Below are positions 26,809-34,509 of a stretch of DNA of 64,000 nucleotides, in pieces. Made by a program: the position numbers and the translations under genes. Every line of letters begins with the position of its first letter. Position 1 is the first letter of the stretch. The stretch is taken from NCBI GenBank assembly GCA_037969585.1, contig JBBKXR010000160.1, positions 1 through 64,000 on the forward strand, given 5' to 3'. Origin of the DNA: JBBKXR01 sp037969585. Lineage in GTDB: Bacteria > Verrucomicrobiota > Verrucomicrobiia > Verrucomicrobiales > DEV007. Under the pieces are notes generated by a model, which was not told where the DNA came from, did not search any database, and was given only the letters and a program-made list of their open reading frames with translations.

Positions 26809-26897
26809 GCAAAATCCGCAGAGCGTAGAACCGAGCCGAGCTGAGCTGAGCTCTCAACTTTTTGAGGTCGACCCTGCGCTCTCTTTGCTCAATTTTT
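26805..26897 (+). terminator. Long imperfect hairpin with T5 after thrC
   Basis: TTGAGCAAA (26805-26813) pairs with TTTGCTCAA (26884-26892), followed by TTTTT (26893-26897). An inner AGAGCG/CGCTCT pairing extends the stem. The apical part contains GAGCTGA-type repeats. The thrC stop TGA (26806-26808) lies in the left arm. The structure is larger than a usual intrinsic terminator, so its efficiency is uncertain. Confidence 0.55.
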
Positions 26898-27033
26898 AGG
26901 CCGCCTTGCGAATGAATTCGCCAAGCTGTTCGCGTGTCGTGTTGGGATTTTCCAACATTTGTTGCTTAATGAATTCGCTAAATTGGGCTTTCTCTTTATT
27001 GCTCGCCGCGTTGAGACGGTAGTGAATCTCCAC
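26896..27033 (-). CDS. Possible 45-residue small protein downstream of the Cys-repeat gene
   Basis: A short open frame with GTG start (27033) and TAA stop (26896-26898). The product is hydrophilic and helix-prone, with KEKAQFSEFIKQQMLENP and TTREQLGEFIRKAA. It lies in the same frame as the Cys-repeat gene, 15 nt after that gene's TAA, so it could be a coupled small gene, a remnant of a longer C-terminus, or a readthrough extension. Its codons have an ordinary third-position GC content. The stop falls inside the T-run of the thrC terminator. No family is recognised and chance cannot be excluded for this length. Confidence 0.35.
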   Translation of the reverse strand: MEIHYRLNAASNKEKAQFSEFIKQQMLENPNTTREQLGEFIRKAA

Positions 27034-27048
27034 AGGGTCGAAAGTCTG

Positions 27049-28101
27049 TTATTGAGCAGCTACTGCGGCAGTTTCTGACGGTGCAGGCTTGGCGCATTTC
27101 TCGCACTTGCCGTCCTTAGCTTTCTTACACTCGGCGCATTTCTCTGCTGCTGGCGCGTCCTTTTCGCACTTGGCAGTAGGGCAGGCTTTCGCACATTTCT
27201 CGCACTTACCGTCTTTGGCCTTCGCACAGTCGGGACATTTGCTCGTTGCTGAGGCCTGCGCACACTTCTCGCACTTACCGTCTTTAGCTTTCGCGCAGTC
27301 GGGACACTTGCTCGCGGCTGAGGCCTTCGCACATTTCTCGCACTTGCCGTCCTTCGCTTTGGCACAATCGGCGCATTTCTCTGCTGCCGGGGCGTCTTTT
27401 TCACACTTGGTCGTTGGGCAGGCTTTCGCACATTTCTCGCACTTACCGTCTTTTGCTTTCGCGCAGTCGGGACAATTGCTCGCGGCTGAGGCCTTCGCAC
27501 ACTTCTCGCACTTGCCGTCTTTCGCTTTGGCACAGTCGGCGCACTTGCTCGCCGCAGCGGGCTTCGTGCACTTCTCGCACTGGCCTTCCTTGGCTTTCAC
27601 GCAATCGGGACATTTACTGCCAATGGCTGCACGAGCGGGGGCGGACGCTGCGGCCGGAGCGTTGATGCGCTTGCGAACAGCCTCAAGCTCACGCTGCAAC
27701 TGATCGACTTTTCGTTCCAGCTCCTGGACACGCACGGCGGAAATTTTCGCGCTGTGATCGATCTCAAGCTCCAACCAGATGCGCTCGGCGTGCTCGCGTG
27801 CGCGGCGGGCATCGTCATGGAGGCCTGCAGCCTTTAGATGCTCGGCCGCTTCCATCAGGTGCCGGATTCGCTCATGATGATGCTGCTGAGCCTGACGGTG
27901 TTGGTCGCGCTCGGCGCGTTCCCGATCATGACTTTGATGTTGGACGTGTCCGCGGTGATCGTCAGCTCGCTTTTCAGCCGGTTTTTTGGGGGAGGCATCA
28001 GCCGCTTCCACGAACGATGGCACAAAAAGCGCCAAGCTTGCAAACAGGGCAAAAACTCGGCTCAGAGAACTCAACAGGGGTAGGGAGGCAGTTTTTTTCA
28101 T
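27049..28101 (-). CDS. Exported His- and Cys-rich tandem-repeat protein
   Basis: A 350-residue protein with a signal peptide (residues 1 to about 34, ending SFVEAADA). A His/Arg/Glu-rich segment at about 45-82 contains nine His in 33 residues. A helical or coiled-coil stretch covers about 82-148 (LMEAAEHLKAAGLHDDARR, then VQELERKVDQLQREL). Then come seven repeats (about 162-341) of CxxC-x7-CxxC with the core KCPDCAKAKDGKCEKCAK. Units 3 and 6 carry an added CPTxKCEKDAPAA segment. That makes 32 cysteines. This suggests metal binding or redox buffering in the periplasm; both are inferences. It lies on the minus strand between thrC and lysC, unrelated in function to them. Confidence 0.8.
   Translation of the reverse strand: MKKTASLPLLSSLSRVFALFASLALFVPSFVEAADASPKKPAEKRADDHRGHVQHQSHDRERAERDQHRQAQQHHHERIRHLMEAAEHLKAAGLHDDARRAREHAERIWLELEIDHSAKISAVRVQELERKVDQLQRELEAVRKRINAPAAASAPARAAIGSKCPDCVKAKEGQCEKCTKPAAASKCADCAKAKDGKCEKCAKASAASNCPDCAKAKDGKCEKCAKACPTTKCEKDAPAAEKCADCAKAKDGKCEKCAKASAASKCPDCAKAKDGKCEKCAQASATSKCPDCAKAKDGKCEKCAKACPTAKCEKDAPAAEKCAECKKAKDGKCEKCAKPAPSETAAVAAQ
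27079..27618 (-). repeat. In-frame tandem repeat array of seven CxxC-x7-CxxC units
   Basis: Seven coding repeats of 69 nt (23 residues), with units 3 and 6 lengthened to 99 nt. Units 2-4 and 5-7 match as a higher-order repeat of three units (about 237 nt). Repeat boundaries keep the reading frame exactly. The array is coding DNA, not CRISPR. Confidence 0.85.
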
Positions 28102-28295
28102 CGGAATAATTTCAATCTAGCTAACGGTCGCGGGAGTCAGTGCCACGCGAGCGAACGCTCCAGCATCCCAGATATTACCCCGCTCAGCAAACCTTGTTGC
28201 CGAGTTTAACGAGAAAATCACCCGTGGACATTCGCAAATCTTCGGGCAATATCCCCACTCGCCCCTTTCATTGGGCCGAACCCACGCCAAAATTT

Positions 28296-29534
28296 GTGAG
28301 TCTGATCGTGCAAAAATACGGCGGTACTTCCGTCCGCGACCCCGAGCGCATTCTTAATGTGGCCCGGCGCATTCTGGAGACGCAGAAAGCCGGCCACAAA
28401 GTCGTTGCTGTGGTGTCGGCAATGTCCGGTGAAACCAACAAGCTCATCGAGCTCGCTGCCGCGGTCTGTCAAGATAGTCGCCCACCCGATCGCGAGATGG
28501 ACGTTCTGCTGGCGACTGGCGAGCAGCGCACCATCGCCTTGACTTCAATGGCGATTACCGCACTCGGCGGGCAGGCAAAATCGCTCACCGGTGCTCAGGC
28601 CGGGATTGAAACGGACGGTGTCCACACCAAGGCGCGCATTTCCAACATCACGCCGGATGAAGTTCACCGACTACTCGATGACGGCAATATCGTCATCGTA
28701 GCCGGTTTCCAAGGCCGCACCAGAGAAGGCCACATCACCACCCTCGGTCGCGGCGGGTCCGACCTGACCGCGATCGCCATGGCTGCAGCGGTCGACGCTG
28801 ACCTATGCCAAATTTTCACCGATGTTGACGGCGTCTACACCTGCGATCCCCGGGTCGTTCCCGACGCCCGCAAAATCAACGAACTGAGTTACGATGAAAT
28901 GCTCGAAATGGCCAGTAGCGGCAGCAAAGTCATGCAGTCGCGCGCTGTCGAGTTCGCCAAAAAATTCGGTGTCAAATTTGAAGTCCGCAGCAGCCTTAAC
29001 GACAACCCCGGCACCTTGGTGCGTGAAGAACACATGAGCATGGAATCCGTCGTCATCCGTGGAGTCAGCCTCGAGCGGGCCCAGGCAAAAGTCACCATCA
29101 CTGGAGTCAGTGACCAACCAGGCACCGCAGGACGCGTGTTCGGCGCGCTTGCCGAAGCCAACTTGCTGATCGATATGATCGTGCAAAACGTCTCGACCAC
29201 CGGCGTTACCGGCGTCACCGACATTTCTTTTACGCTGAACGAAGTGGACCTGGCGCAAGCCGAGGCCGCGCTTCAGCCGGTGCTAGCCGAGCTCGGCGAA
29301 GGCGTGCGCATTCTCACCGAAACAAAAGTCGCCAAGCTCAGCGTCGTCGGTATCGGCATGCGCTCGCATTCCGGGGTTGCCGCCGAGATGTTTTCCGCGC
29401 TTGCCAAAGCCGGCATCAATATTCAAATGATCTCAACTTCCGAGATCAAGATCACCGTCACCGTCGCCGAAGCGCAGATCGATGACGCGGTGCGCGTCGT
29501 GCACGATGCCTTCGGGCTCGCCGACGGCGCATAG
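28296..29534 (+). CDS. lysC: Aspartate kinase
   Basis: A 412-residue monofunctional aspartokinase, started at GTG 28296 (SLIVQKYGGTSVRDPERI). The frame is open to 28140, but the upstream part is not family-like. The kinase motif KYGGTSV is followed by VVSAMSGETNKL, FQGRTREGHITTLGRGGSD and FTDVDGVYTCDPRVVP. Two ACT domains follow (ITGVSDQPGTAGRVFGAL and LSVVGIGMRSHSGVAAEMFSAL), the site of lysine/threonine feedback. It catalyses the first step of the aspartate family. It is on the same strand as hom and thrC, with the Cys-repeat gene between. No lysine riboswitch is evident upstream. Confidence 0.93.
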   Translation: MSLIVQKYGGTSVRDPERILNVARRILETQKAGHKVVAVVSAMSGETNKLIELAAAVCQDSRPPDREMDVLLATGEQRTIALTSMAITALGGQAKSLTGAQAGIETDGVHTKARISNITPDEVHRLLDDGNIVIVAGFQGRTREGHITTLGRGGSDLTAIAMAAAVDADLCQIFTDVDGVYTCDPRVVPDARKINELSYDEMLEMASSGSKVMQSRAVEFAKKFGVKFEVRSSLNDNPGTLVREEHMSMESVVIRGVSLERAQAKVTITGVSDQPGTAGRVFGALAEANLLIDMIVQNVSTTGVTGVTDISFTLNEVDLAQAEAALQPVLAELGEGVRILTETKVAKLSVVGIGMRSHSGVAAEMFSALAKAGINIQMISTSEIKITVTVAEAQIDDAVRVVHDAFGLADGA

Positions 29535-29756
29535 CCCGCAGTCCTGATTTCTCTGGCCTTTCCGGTCCTGAAGAACTGGATCTGAATGCAACTCAGCTCA
29601 ACTGCTGGCTTCAGTTGCAAGATATTAGTTTACCGGAAACTGTTGAGGAAAGCCGTGGAAAGCAGTAGTGCGAAAACGAGATAGGCTGCATTTTCTCGCC
29701 AATCTCCCACCTTGGTTGTTTGACGAGGGCCGACGTCGACGCCAACCTACGTCGCC

Positions 29757-30740
29757 ATGCTCTCTCTCCCCCGAGTCCCTGTCGTGGCAGCGTTTTTGCT
29801 GCTGTCGTATTTGCCCAATGCCCTGAGCTTGGATTTTTTCAAAAAGAAGGCTGACGAACCTGCTGAAGACGATCGGGACACGATCACCGCGGTCCAGATC
29901 TATCTCGATACGCAATTGCTTGGACCCGGGAAAATCGATGGCCGGATGGGTACTTTCACTCGCCAGGCAGCCGAGGATTTCAACCTCCGCGACGATGTCG
30001 AGACCGGTAATTGGCATGAACTGCTGAAACAAACCAGGAAGGCCATTCCATCGCCTTTCCAAACGGTCGTCATTCCCGAATCCGCCTCGAAATTCGTTGG
30101 CTCTCTACCTTCAGGCAGAGCGGCGCAGGCACAAAAGGATTACATGCCCTACCGCTCCTACCACGAATACGTCGCCGAGCGCTATCACGCCAGCATGGGC
30201 TTCATCACTCAGCTAAACCCGGACATCAACATCTACAATCTGCGCCCGGGAAAAGAAGTAATCGTGCCAAATATTGCCGAGTTTCGCATCGAGGACATCG
30301 AGCGCGACATCCAATTCGAGGAAGAAGCCGCTCTCAGCACCCGTAAACTTCACGTCGACACCAAGCGCAAAACTGTGCGGATCTACGACGGTGAGATTTT
30401 GCTCGCAAGCTTTCCGATCACCCCCGGTCGAGAAAAATTCATCCCCTACGGTGACTGGAAATGCGTAAACATGGTCACCACGCCCGAGTTCCGCTATGAC
30501 AGCCAGATGCTCAATGCCGGCAAACGCAGCGATGACTATCACATGCTACCGCCTGGCCCGAACAGTCCGGTCGGCATCTTCTGGGCCGGTCTCGACAAAT
30601 CCGGTATCGGTTTTCACGGTACGAATAATCCCGAGACTATCGGCCGCGCCCAAAGTGCCGGCTGCATTCGTCTCGCCAACTGGGATGCCGTGCGCCTCAG
30701 CACGCTGTTTCGACCAGGCGCCAGCGTTGAAGTGCGCTGA
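29757..30740 (+). CDS. Exported L,D-transpeptidase (YkuD domain) with LysM-like segment
   Basis: A 327-residue protein with a signal peptide (about residues 1-24). A peptidoglycan-binding-like repeat follows (AVQIYLDTQLLGPGKIDGRMG, about 45-80). A LysM-like part has YRSYHEYVAERYHASMGFI and NIYNLRPGKEVIVPN (about 132-178). The C-terminal YkuD domain carries GFHGTN (H287) and SAGCIRLANWD (nucleophile C303), the L,D-transpeptidase signature. It makes 3-3 crosslinks in peptidoglycan or attaches proteins to it. It stands alone on the plus strand and converges with the histidine kinase gene. Confidence 0.92.
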   Translation: MLSLPRVPVVAAFLLLSYLPNALSLDFFKKKADEPAEDDRDTITAVQIYLDTQLLGPGKIDGRMGTFTRQAAEDFNLRDDVETGNWHELLKQTRKAIPSPFQTVVIPESASKFVGSLPSGRAAQAQKDYMPYRSYHEYVAERYHASMGFITQLNPDINIYNLRPGKEVIVPNIAEFRIEDIERDIQFEEEAALSTRKLHVDTKRKTVRIYDGEILLASFPITPGREKFIPYGDWKCVNMVTTPEFRYDSQMLNAGKRSDDYHMLPPGPNSPVGIFWAGLDKSGIGFHGTNNPETIGRAQSAGCIRLANWDAVRLSTLFRPGASVEVR

Positions 30741-30783
30741 CGTAGTCCTCAAGGAACTGGCGAGGGCGTGAGTTCCGCGCAGC

Positions 30784-32301
30784 TCAACTCGACAAAGCTA
30801 TATCGTCTCTGGACGCCGCCATCGGATTCCTGCCGATCAGCGGTTCGCCGGGGATGAAGGATACGGCTGGACCCTTCATGGCATTTTCCGCCTCCTCGCT
30901 GGACGCGACGTAGATCGGTAGTCTCACGCCAAATGACGAACCCTCGCCCTGTTCGCTGCGACAAAATACGCCACCTCCCATCGACACTGCCAGTCGACGC
31001 GTGATCCACAGTCCCAGCCCACTGCTCGGCTCGCCACCCGTCGGGCGCGGCGTCAGTCGAGAGAATTTTTCGTACAGCTTCGACTGATCTTCCTGGCTCA
31101 AACCAGGACCGTCGTCGATCACCTCAACAACGACCATTTCAGCGTTGTGACCGACCGACATCTTCACCTTGCCTCCGACCGGGGTATACTTGATCGCGTT
31201 GGAAACCAGATTTTCGAGAATCTGATGAGCTGCCCCCTGATCTCCTCTCACAGACGGTAGATCCACGACCGCAGGCATCGAAAGCGAAATCTGCTTGGCG
31301 ACTGCAAGCGCCCTGTTTTCTTCGACCACGGTGGTAATCAGCGGAGTCATGTCGAACTCTTTTGACTCCAGTTCCATCCGATCGTCTTCGATTGCCTGCA
31401 CATCGAGCAAATTGCTGATGATGTCCGTCATTCGACCTGCTGAAGTAAGAATTTCGCCCGCTTGACGGTGGATTTGCTCTGGCGAAAGATTTTCCTGCAT
31501 CCTTAACAGGTCCGCATAACCCGTGACAATACCCAACGGGTTGCGCAAGCCGTGGGCTGCGATGTTGATGAACTCCGCTCGCTCACGATTGAGCGAGTGC
31601 AGATCGGAATTTGCCGCCGCCAACTGCTCGTTGGCAAAGTCCATCCTGCGCGCTGCCTCTCTTCGAGTCTGTTCAAAAATCAGACCCAAGGTTCCAAGAA
31701 AGCAAACCAAGCCAACCATACTCACCGACGCCACCGCCGAAGCCCACTCTGTATCGTAGGTCGTTGGAAAGCGGTAGCCAAAAATCTCGCACACCGCTAG
31801 CGCCACAACCGTCGCAAAAGCAATCACCGACCACGTCAAAGCACCGCGCAAATCGACGAGAAGAAGCACCACTAAAGGCACTGCCGCCAGCCAGGCGACC
31901 GCGTGGCCCGTGATACCGCCATCAACTGAGCACAGACCGGTAAAGCCGACGAGGAGTCCGAAACCGTACAAATAGCCGGTCAGATTCAAATTTCCCGTCT
32001 GACGCACCACCCACGGCACCATCGTGGTAAACATGCCGCTTACTCCGATGATATAACCACCCCAGCGATTTCCGATAGCGAGGAAAAACGCTGCATAGGC
32101 GATCGACATCAGGCCGAGGACGACTCCAAAACGGATCTGCAGACGGGCGCGCCTCAGATCATCCTCATTATCCAAATTAGCCGGATGAACAAATCCATCG
32201 AGGGGAGCACTGGCTTTTTTCCGTTCAATAACGGACGACACTGCCGCAGCTGAACGAGAAGCGATCGGCCGAGATGGCAAAGGTTTAAGAGGCGAAGACA
32301 T
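30784..32301 (-). CDS. Membrane sensor histidine kinase
   Basis: A 505-residue kinase. About six hydrophobic helices span residues 58-210, with little periplasmic sequence, so it probably senses within or near the membrane. A short coiled coil follows. The H-box is FINIAAHGLRNPLGIVTGYADLL with phosphoacceptor H250. The HATPase domain has an N box (ILENLVSNAIKYTPVGG), G1 (VIDDGPGLS), F box (LYEKFSRL) and G2 (SSGLGLWI). About 45 extra residues follow the catalytic domain. No response regulator is adjacent, so it is an orphan. An inverted repeat lies 31-54 nt upstream of its ATG. Confidence 0.92.
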   Translation of the reverse strand: MSSPLKPLPSRPIASRSAAAVSSVIERKKASAPLDGFVHPANLDNEDDLRRARLQIRFGVVLGLMSIAYAAFFLAIGNRWGGYIIGVSGMFTTMVPWVVRQTGNLNLTGYLYGFGLLVGFTGLCSVDGGITGHAVAWLAAVPLVVLLLVDLRGALTWSVIAFATVVALAVCEIFGYRFPTTYDTEWASAVASVSMVGLVCFLGTLGLIFEQTRREAARRMDFANEQLAAANSDLHSLNRERAEFINIAAHGLRNPLGIVTGYADLLRMQENLSPEQIHRQAGEILTSAGRMTDIISNLLDVQAIEDDRMELESKEFDMTPLITTVVEENRALAVAKQISLSMPAVVDLPSVRGDQGAAHQILENLVSNAIKYTPVGGKVKMSVGHNAEMVVVEVIDDGPGLSQEDQSKLYEKFSRLTPRPTGGEPSSGLGLWITRRLAVSMGGGVFCRSEQGEGSSFGVRLPIYVASSEEAENAMKGPAVSFIPGEPLIGRNPMAASRDDIALSS

Positions 32302-32810
32302 ACGGTTCGAATGCTGTGCTATTTGTGAGTCGGTATCGGTTCAATCGCCGATACCACCCACAAGAAAAGAGAGTCGTTCGAATGAGCCGAAATAGTTAGA
32401 TGAAGTATAAAATATATGGAAATTACATAAGTTGCTACTTATTTTTTGTTTTAGTGGAAATTTTATATAACTTCCATAGATGATCGCCTAAGGTCGTTTC
32501 AAAAATCGACGGGTTATACCAATCGGTTAGCCGTTTTGCTAGAATGGCTGCATCGATCGTTCTCAAGTGCAAGACGTTGGAAAAAGGAGTCGAACGACAT
32601 CACCTGCCTGCAGTGCAGGCCGAAGGGGCGAGCCGGGAAACGAAGCGAAAAGCAGTGCTAGCACAGCGAATGACGAACAACGCAGCAATCGAGAAAAAGC
32701 GGCTAGCTTCGTGACTCAGGACGAGAAGCGCCAGTTTTGCCTATCTCATACCCACAATTACACCGGAGAATCTACCCGGTTTGTATAAGGCTACGGCGAC
32801 CTGAGTCGGC
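32302..32810. other. 509-nt AT-rich intergenic region with palindromes
   Basis: This region separates the histidine kinase and PilZ-like genes, both on the minus strand. It holds an inverted repeat at 32332-32355, a strongly AT-rich core (about 32390-32480), and a second part (about 32510-32780) of repeat-like character containing the palindrome GCCTGCA-G-TGCAGGC at 32606-32620. I see no convincing gene. The second part could be a dispersed noncoding repeat or the leader of an unseen RNA. Confidence 0.5.
32332..32355. promoter_or_regulatory. Inverted repeat upstream of the histidine kinase gene
   Basis: GGTATCGG (32332-32339) and CCGATACC (32348-32355) are perfect arms around an 8-nt centre. 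Flanking bases TTGTGAGTC and ACCCACAA extend the symmetry with one bulge and one mismatch. It lies 31-54 nt upstream of the kinase ATG (32301, minus strand), where a regulator could bind. Confidence 0.45.
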
Positions 32811-33338
32811 TCAATTTAGCGAACAACCCGAGCCCGCAGCCGGATCGACACCATCAATGCGCAAATACGGCGGCTTCCTCAATCCTTTTTCGACCGCCGG
32901 AAACACCTGCGGAGGCGGAATCGCCAGTCCCGAGCGACGAGCAGCCGAGCCGCTCGCCAGGCGAATTCCTTCGACATCCGAGAGTTTGACTAGCATTTCG
33001 CGGTCCTCACGGCTGATATCGCAAAACAAAAAAGTCACCTGAAAGCTCCCCTCGTCCGTTCGTCCGCCCCCCGTCAGCGGACGGGACTCCACCACGATCG
33101 TCTCCGCACTGACAAATGCACCTGCCGTACGAGGCACCGAAGCCTTCACCTCGACATGACAGCCAAGCACCATCGTCGATCCGACCTCAAAACCACGCTG
33201 CGACTCCACCACCATGCCGTGCTCATTGACAGCCAACACTCGGCGCAGCGGACACTCGTGGACCGATTCCTCACCCGATCCATCCGATGACATCGGCGAC
33301 CCCGGCAAAGGCAATTCGGAATGATTTTCGTGAGCCAT
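32811..33338 (-). CDS. PilZ-like domain protein
   Basis: A 175-residue protein started at MAHENHSELPLPGSP (ATG 33338); a GTG at 33398 is also possible. The central part (CPLRRVLAVNEHGMVVESQRGFEVGSTMVLGCHV, then GSFQVTFLFCDISREDREMLVKL) has the layout of a PilZ beta-barrel: a basic/Arg stretch, a hydrophobic strand with GM.., then F..... D..... The canonical c-di-GMP motifs RxxxR and D/NxSxxG are not clearly present, so ligand binding is doubtful. The C-terminus is Pro/Gly-rich. It is downstream of an AT-rich region and upstream (divergent) of metF. Confidence 0.45.
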   Translation of the reverse strand: MAHENHSELPLPGSPMSSDGSGEESVHECPLRRVLAVNEHGMVVESQRGFEVGSTMVLGCHVEVKASVPRTAGAFVSAETIVVESRPLTGGGRTDEGSFQVTFLFCDISREDREMLVKLSDVEGIRLASGSAARRSGLAIPPPQVFPAVEKGLRKPPYLRIDGVDPAAGSGCSLN

Positions 33339-33561
33339 CAGTGTGATATCAACGCCGATCTTTCGATCGGCGGTCGGCAAAGTAGCCAGCAGTCTCACAC
33401 TGTCAAACGCTCAGAACGACACCGTGACGCGGAAATTTCGGACAGTGTTAGGATACGTGAAAGTTATTGAATTTAGGGAGTGGCTGGGGAAGTCTTGCCG
33501 CTGACGCCTCGTCTAACGCAGCAACATCGACGAGACACCTTTTGCCCAAGCGCCCGCCGCC

Positions 33562-34482
33562 ATGCACATCCAGGACATATTCGAAAAACAGCGTACCACC
33601 ATCTCGTTCGAGTTTTTCCCACCGAAAAGCAACGACGCCTGGGAGTCCCTCTACTCCACCATCGCCGAACTGGAGCGCTACAAGCCCTCTTTCGTCAGCG
33701 TCACCTACGGCGCCGGCGGGTCAACTCGCGAGATGACCCACGACCTCGTCGTGCGCCTAAAAGAAACCACCGCCTGCGATCCGATCCCGCACCTGACCTG
33801 CGTCTGCCACGAGCGCGACGAAGTGCAGAGCATCCTCGAACGCTACGCCACTGCCGGCGTCAGCAACATCCTCGCCCTCGGCGGCGACCCGCCACGCGAC
33901 CGCGCCGATCACGACCGCACGAAAGACGCCTTTCCGTACGGATCCGACTTGGTTGCGTTCATTAAAAAATTCAACGAAACCGGGACTCACCCTGATTCGC
34001 GCGGCTTCGGTATCGGCGTCGCCGGCTTTCCCGAAGGCCATCCCGCCACCCCGAATCGCCTCCTGGAAATGGATCACTTGAAACGCAAAGTCGACGCCGG
34101 AGCCGACTACATCGTCACCCAGCTGTTCTTCAACAACGACGACTTCCTCGACTTCCGCGACCGCTGCTTGTTAGCCGGCATCGACGTGCCGATCATCGCC
34201 GGCATCATGCCGATCACCTCCGCCAAAGGCATGCAACGCATGGCCGACCTCGCCGCCGGCGCCCGCTTTCCCGCCAAATTGTTGCGCGCCGTCGAACGCG
34301 CCGGTGACGATACCGAAGCCGTCGAACGCGTCGGTATCCACTACGCCACGCAACAGTGCGCCGACCTACTCGATCGCGGCGTCAAAGGCTTTCACTTTTA
34401 CACACTCAACCGCTCGCGAGCGACCCGCGAGATCTACGCCAGCCTCGGCCTGCGCGACACCGAATCACTCGCCGCCTCTTAG
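33562..34482 (+). CDS. metF: Methylenetetrahydrofolate reductase
   Basis: A 306-residue flavoenzyme reducing 5,10-methylene-THF to 5-methyl-THF for methionine synthesis. Signatures are ISFEFFPPKSNDAWESL near the N-terminus, PSFVSVTYGAGGSTREMT, NILALGGDPPRD, DYIVTQLFFNNDDF and IIAGIMPITSAKGMQRM. Length fits the bacterial enzyme. The PPIase gene follows 27 nt downstream, so the two may be co-transcribed. The upstream 160 nt show a CTCGTC/GACGAG hairpin (33508-33534) but no recognisable SAM or SAH riboswitch. Confidence 0.95.
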   Translation: MHIQDIFEKQRTTISFEFFPPKSNDAWESLYSTIAELERYKPSFVSVTYGAGGSTREMTHDLVVRLKETTACDPIPHLTCVCHERDEVQSILERYATAGVSNILALGGDPPRDRADHDRTKDAFPYGSDLVAFIKKFNETGTHPDSRGFGIGVAGFPEGHPATPNRLLEMDHLKRKVDAGADYIVTQLFFNNDDFLDFRDRCLLAGIDVPIIAGIMPITSAKGMQRMADLAAGARFPAKLLRAVERAGDDTEAVERVGIHYATQQCADLLDRGVKGFHFYTLNRSRATREIYASLGLRDTESLAAS

Positions 34483-34509
34483 CAAAATCAATCGTCGTCT
34501 GCCGCCACC

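Noticed and set aside
27079..27618. Possible CRISPR-like array
   Set aside because: The periodic DNA is in-frame coding repeat with no constant repeat and variable spacer pattern.
27089..27703. 204-codon frame antisense to the Cys-repeat gene
   Set aside because: It mirrors the repeat (FAHFSHLPSLAF units) and has no start context; the minus-strand gene has a signal peptide and a sensible domain order.
28102..28295. Lysine riboswitch before lysC
   Set aside because: The leader lacks the conserved core and helices of the L box; only an extended open frame is seen.
32567..32788. 73-codon plus-strand frame in the large spacer
   Set aside because: Composition is not protein-like and it crosses a palindrome; better explained as noncoding repeat-like DNA.
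33399..33561. SAM or SAH riboswitch before metF
   Set aside because: Only a simple CTCGTC/GACGAG hairpin is found, without the conserved core sequences.
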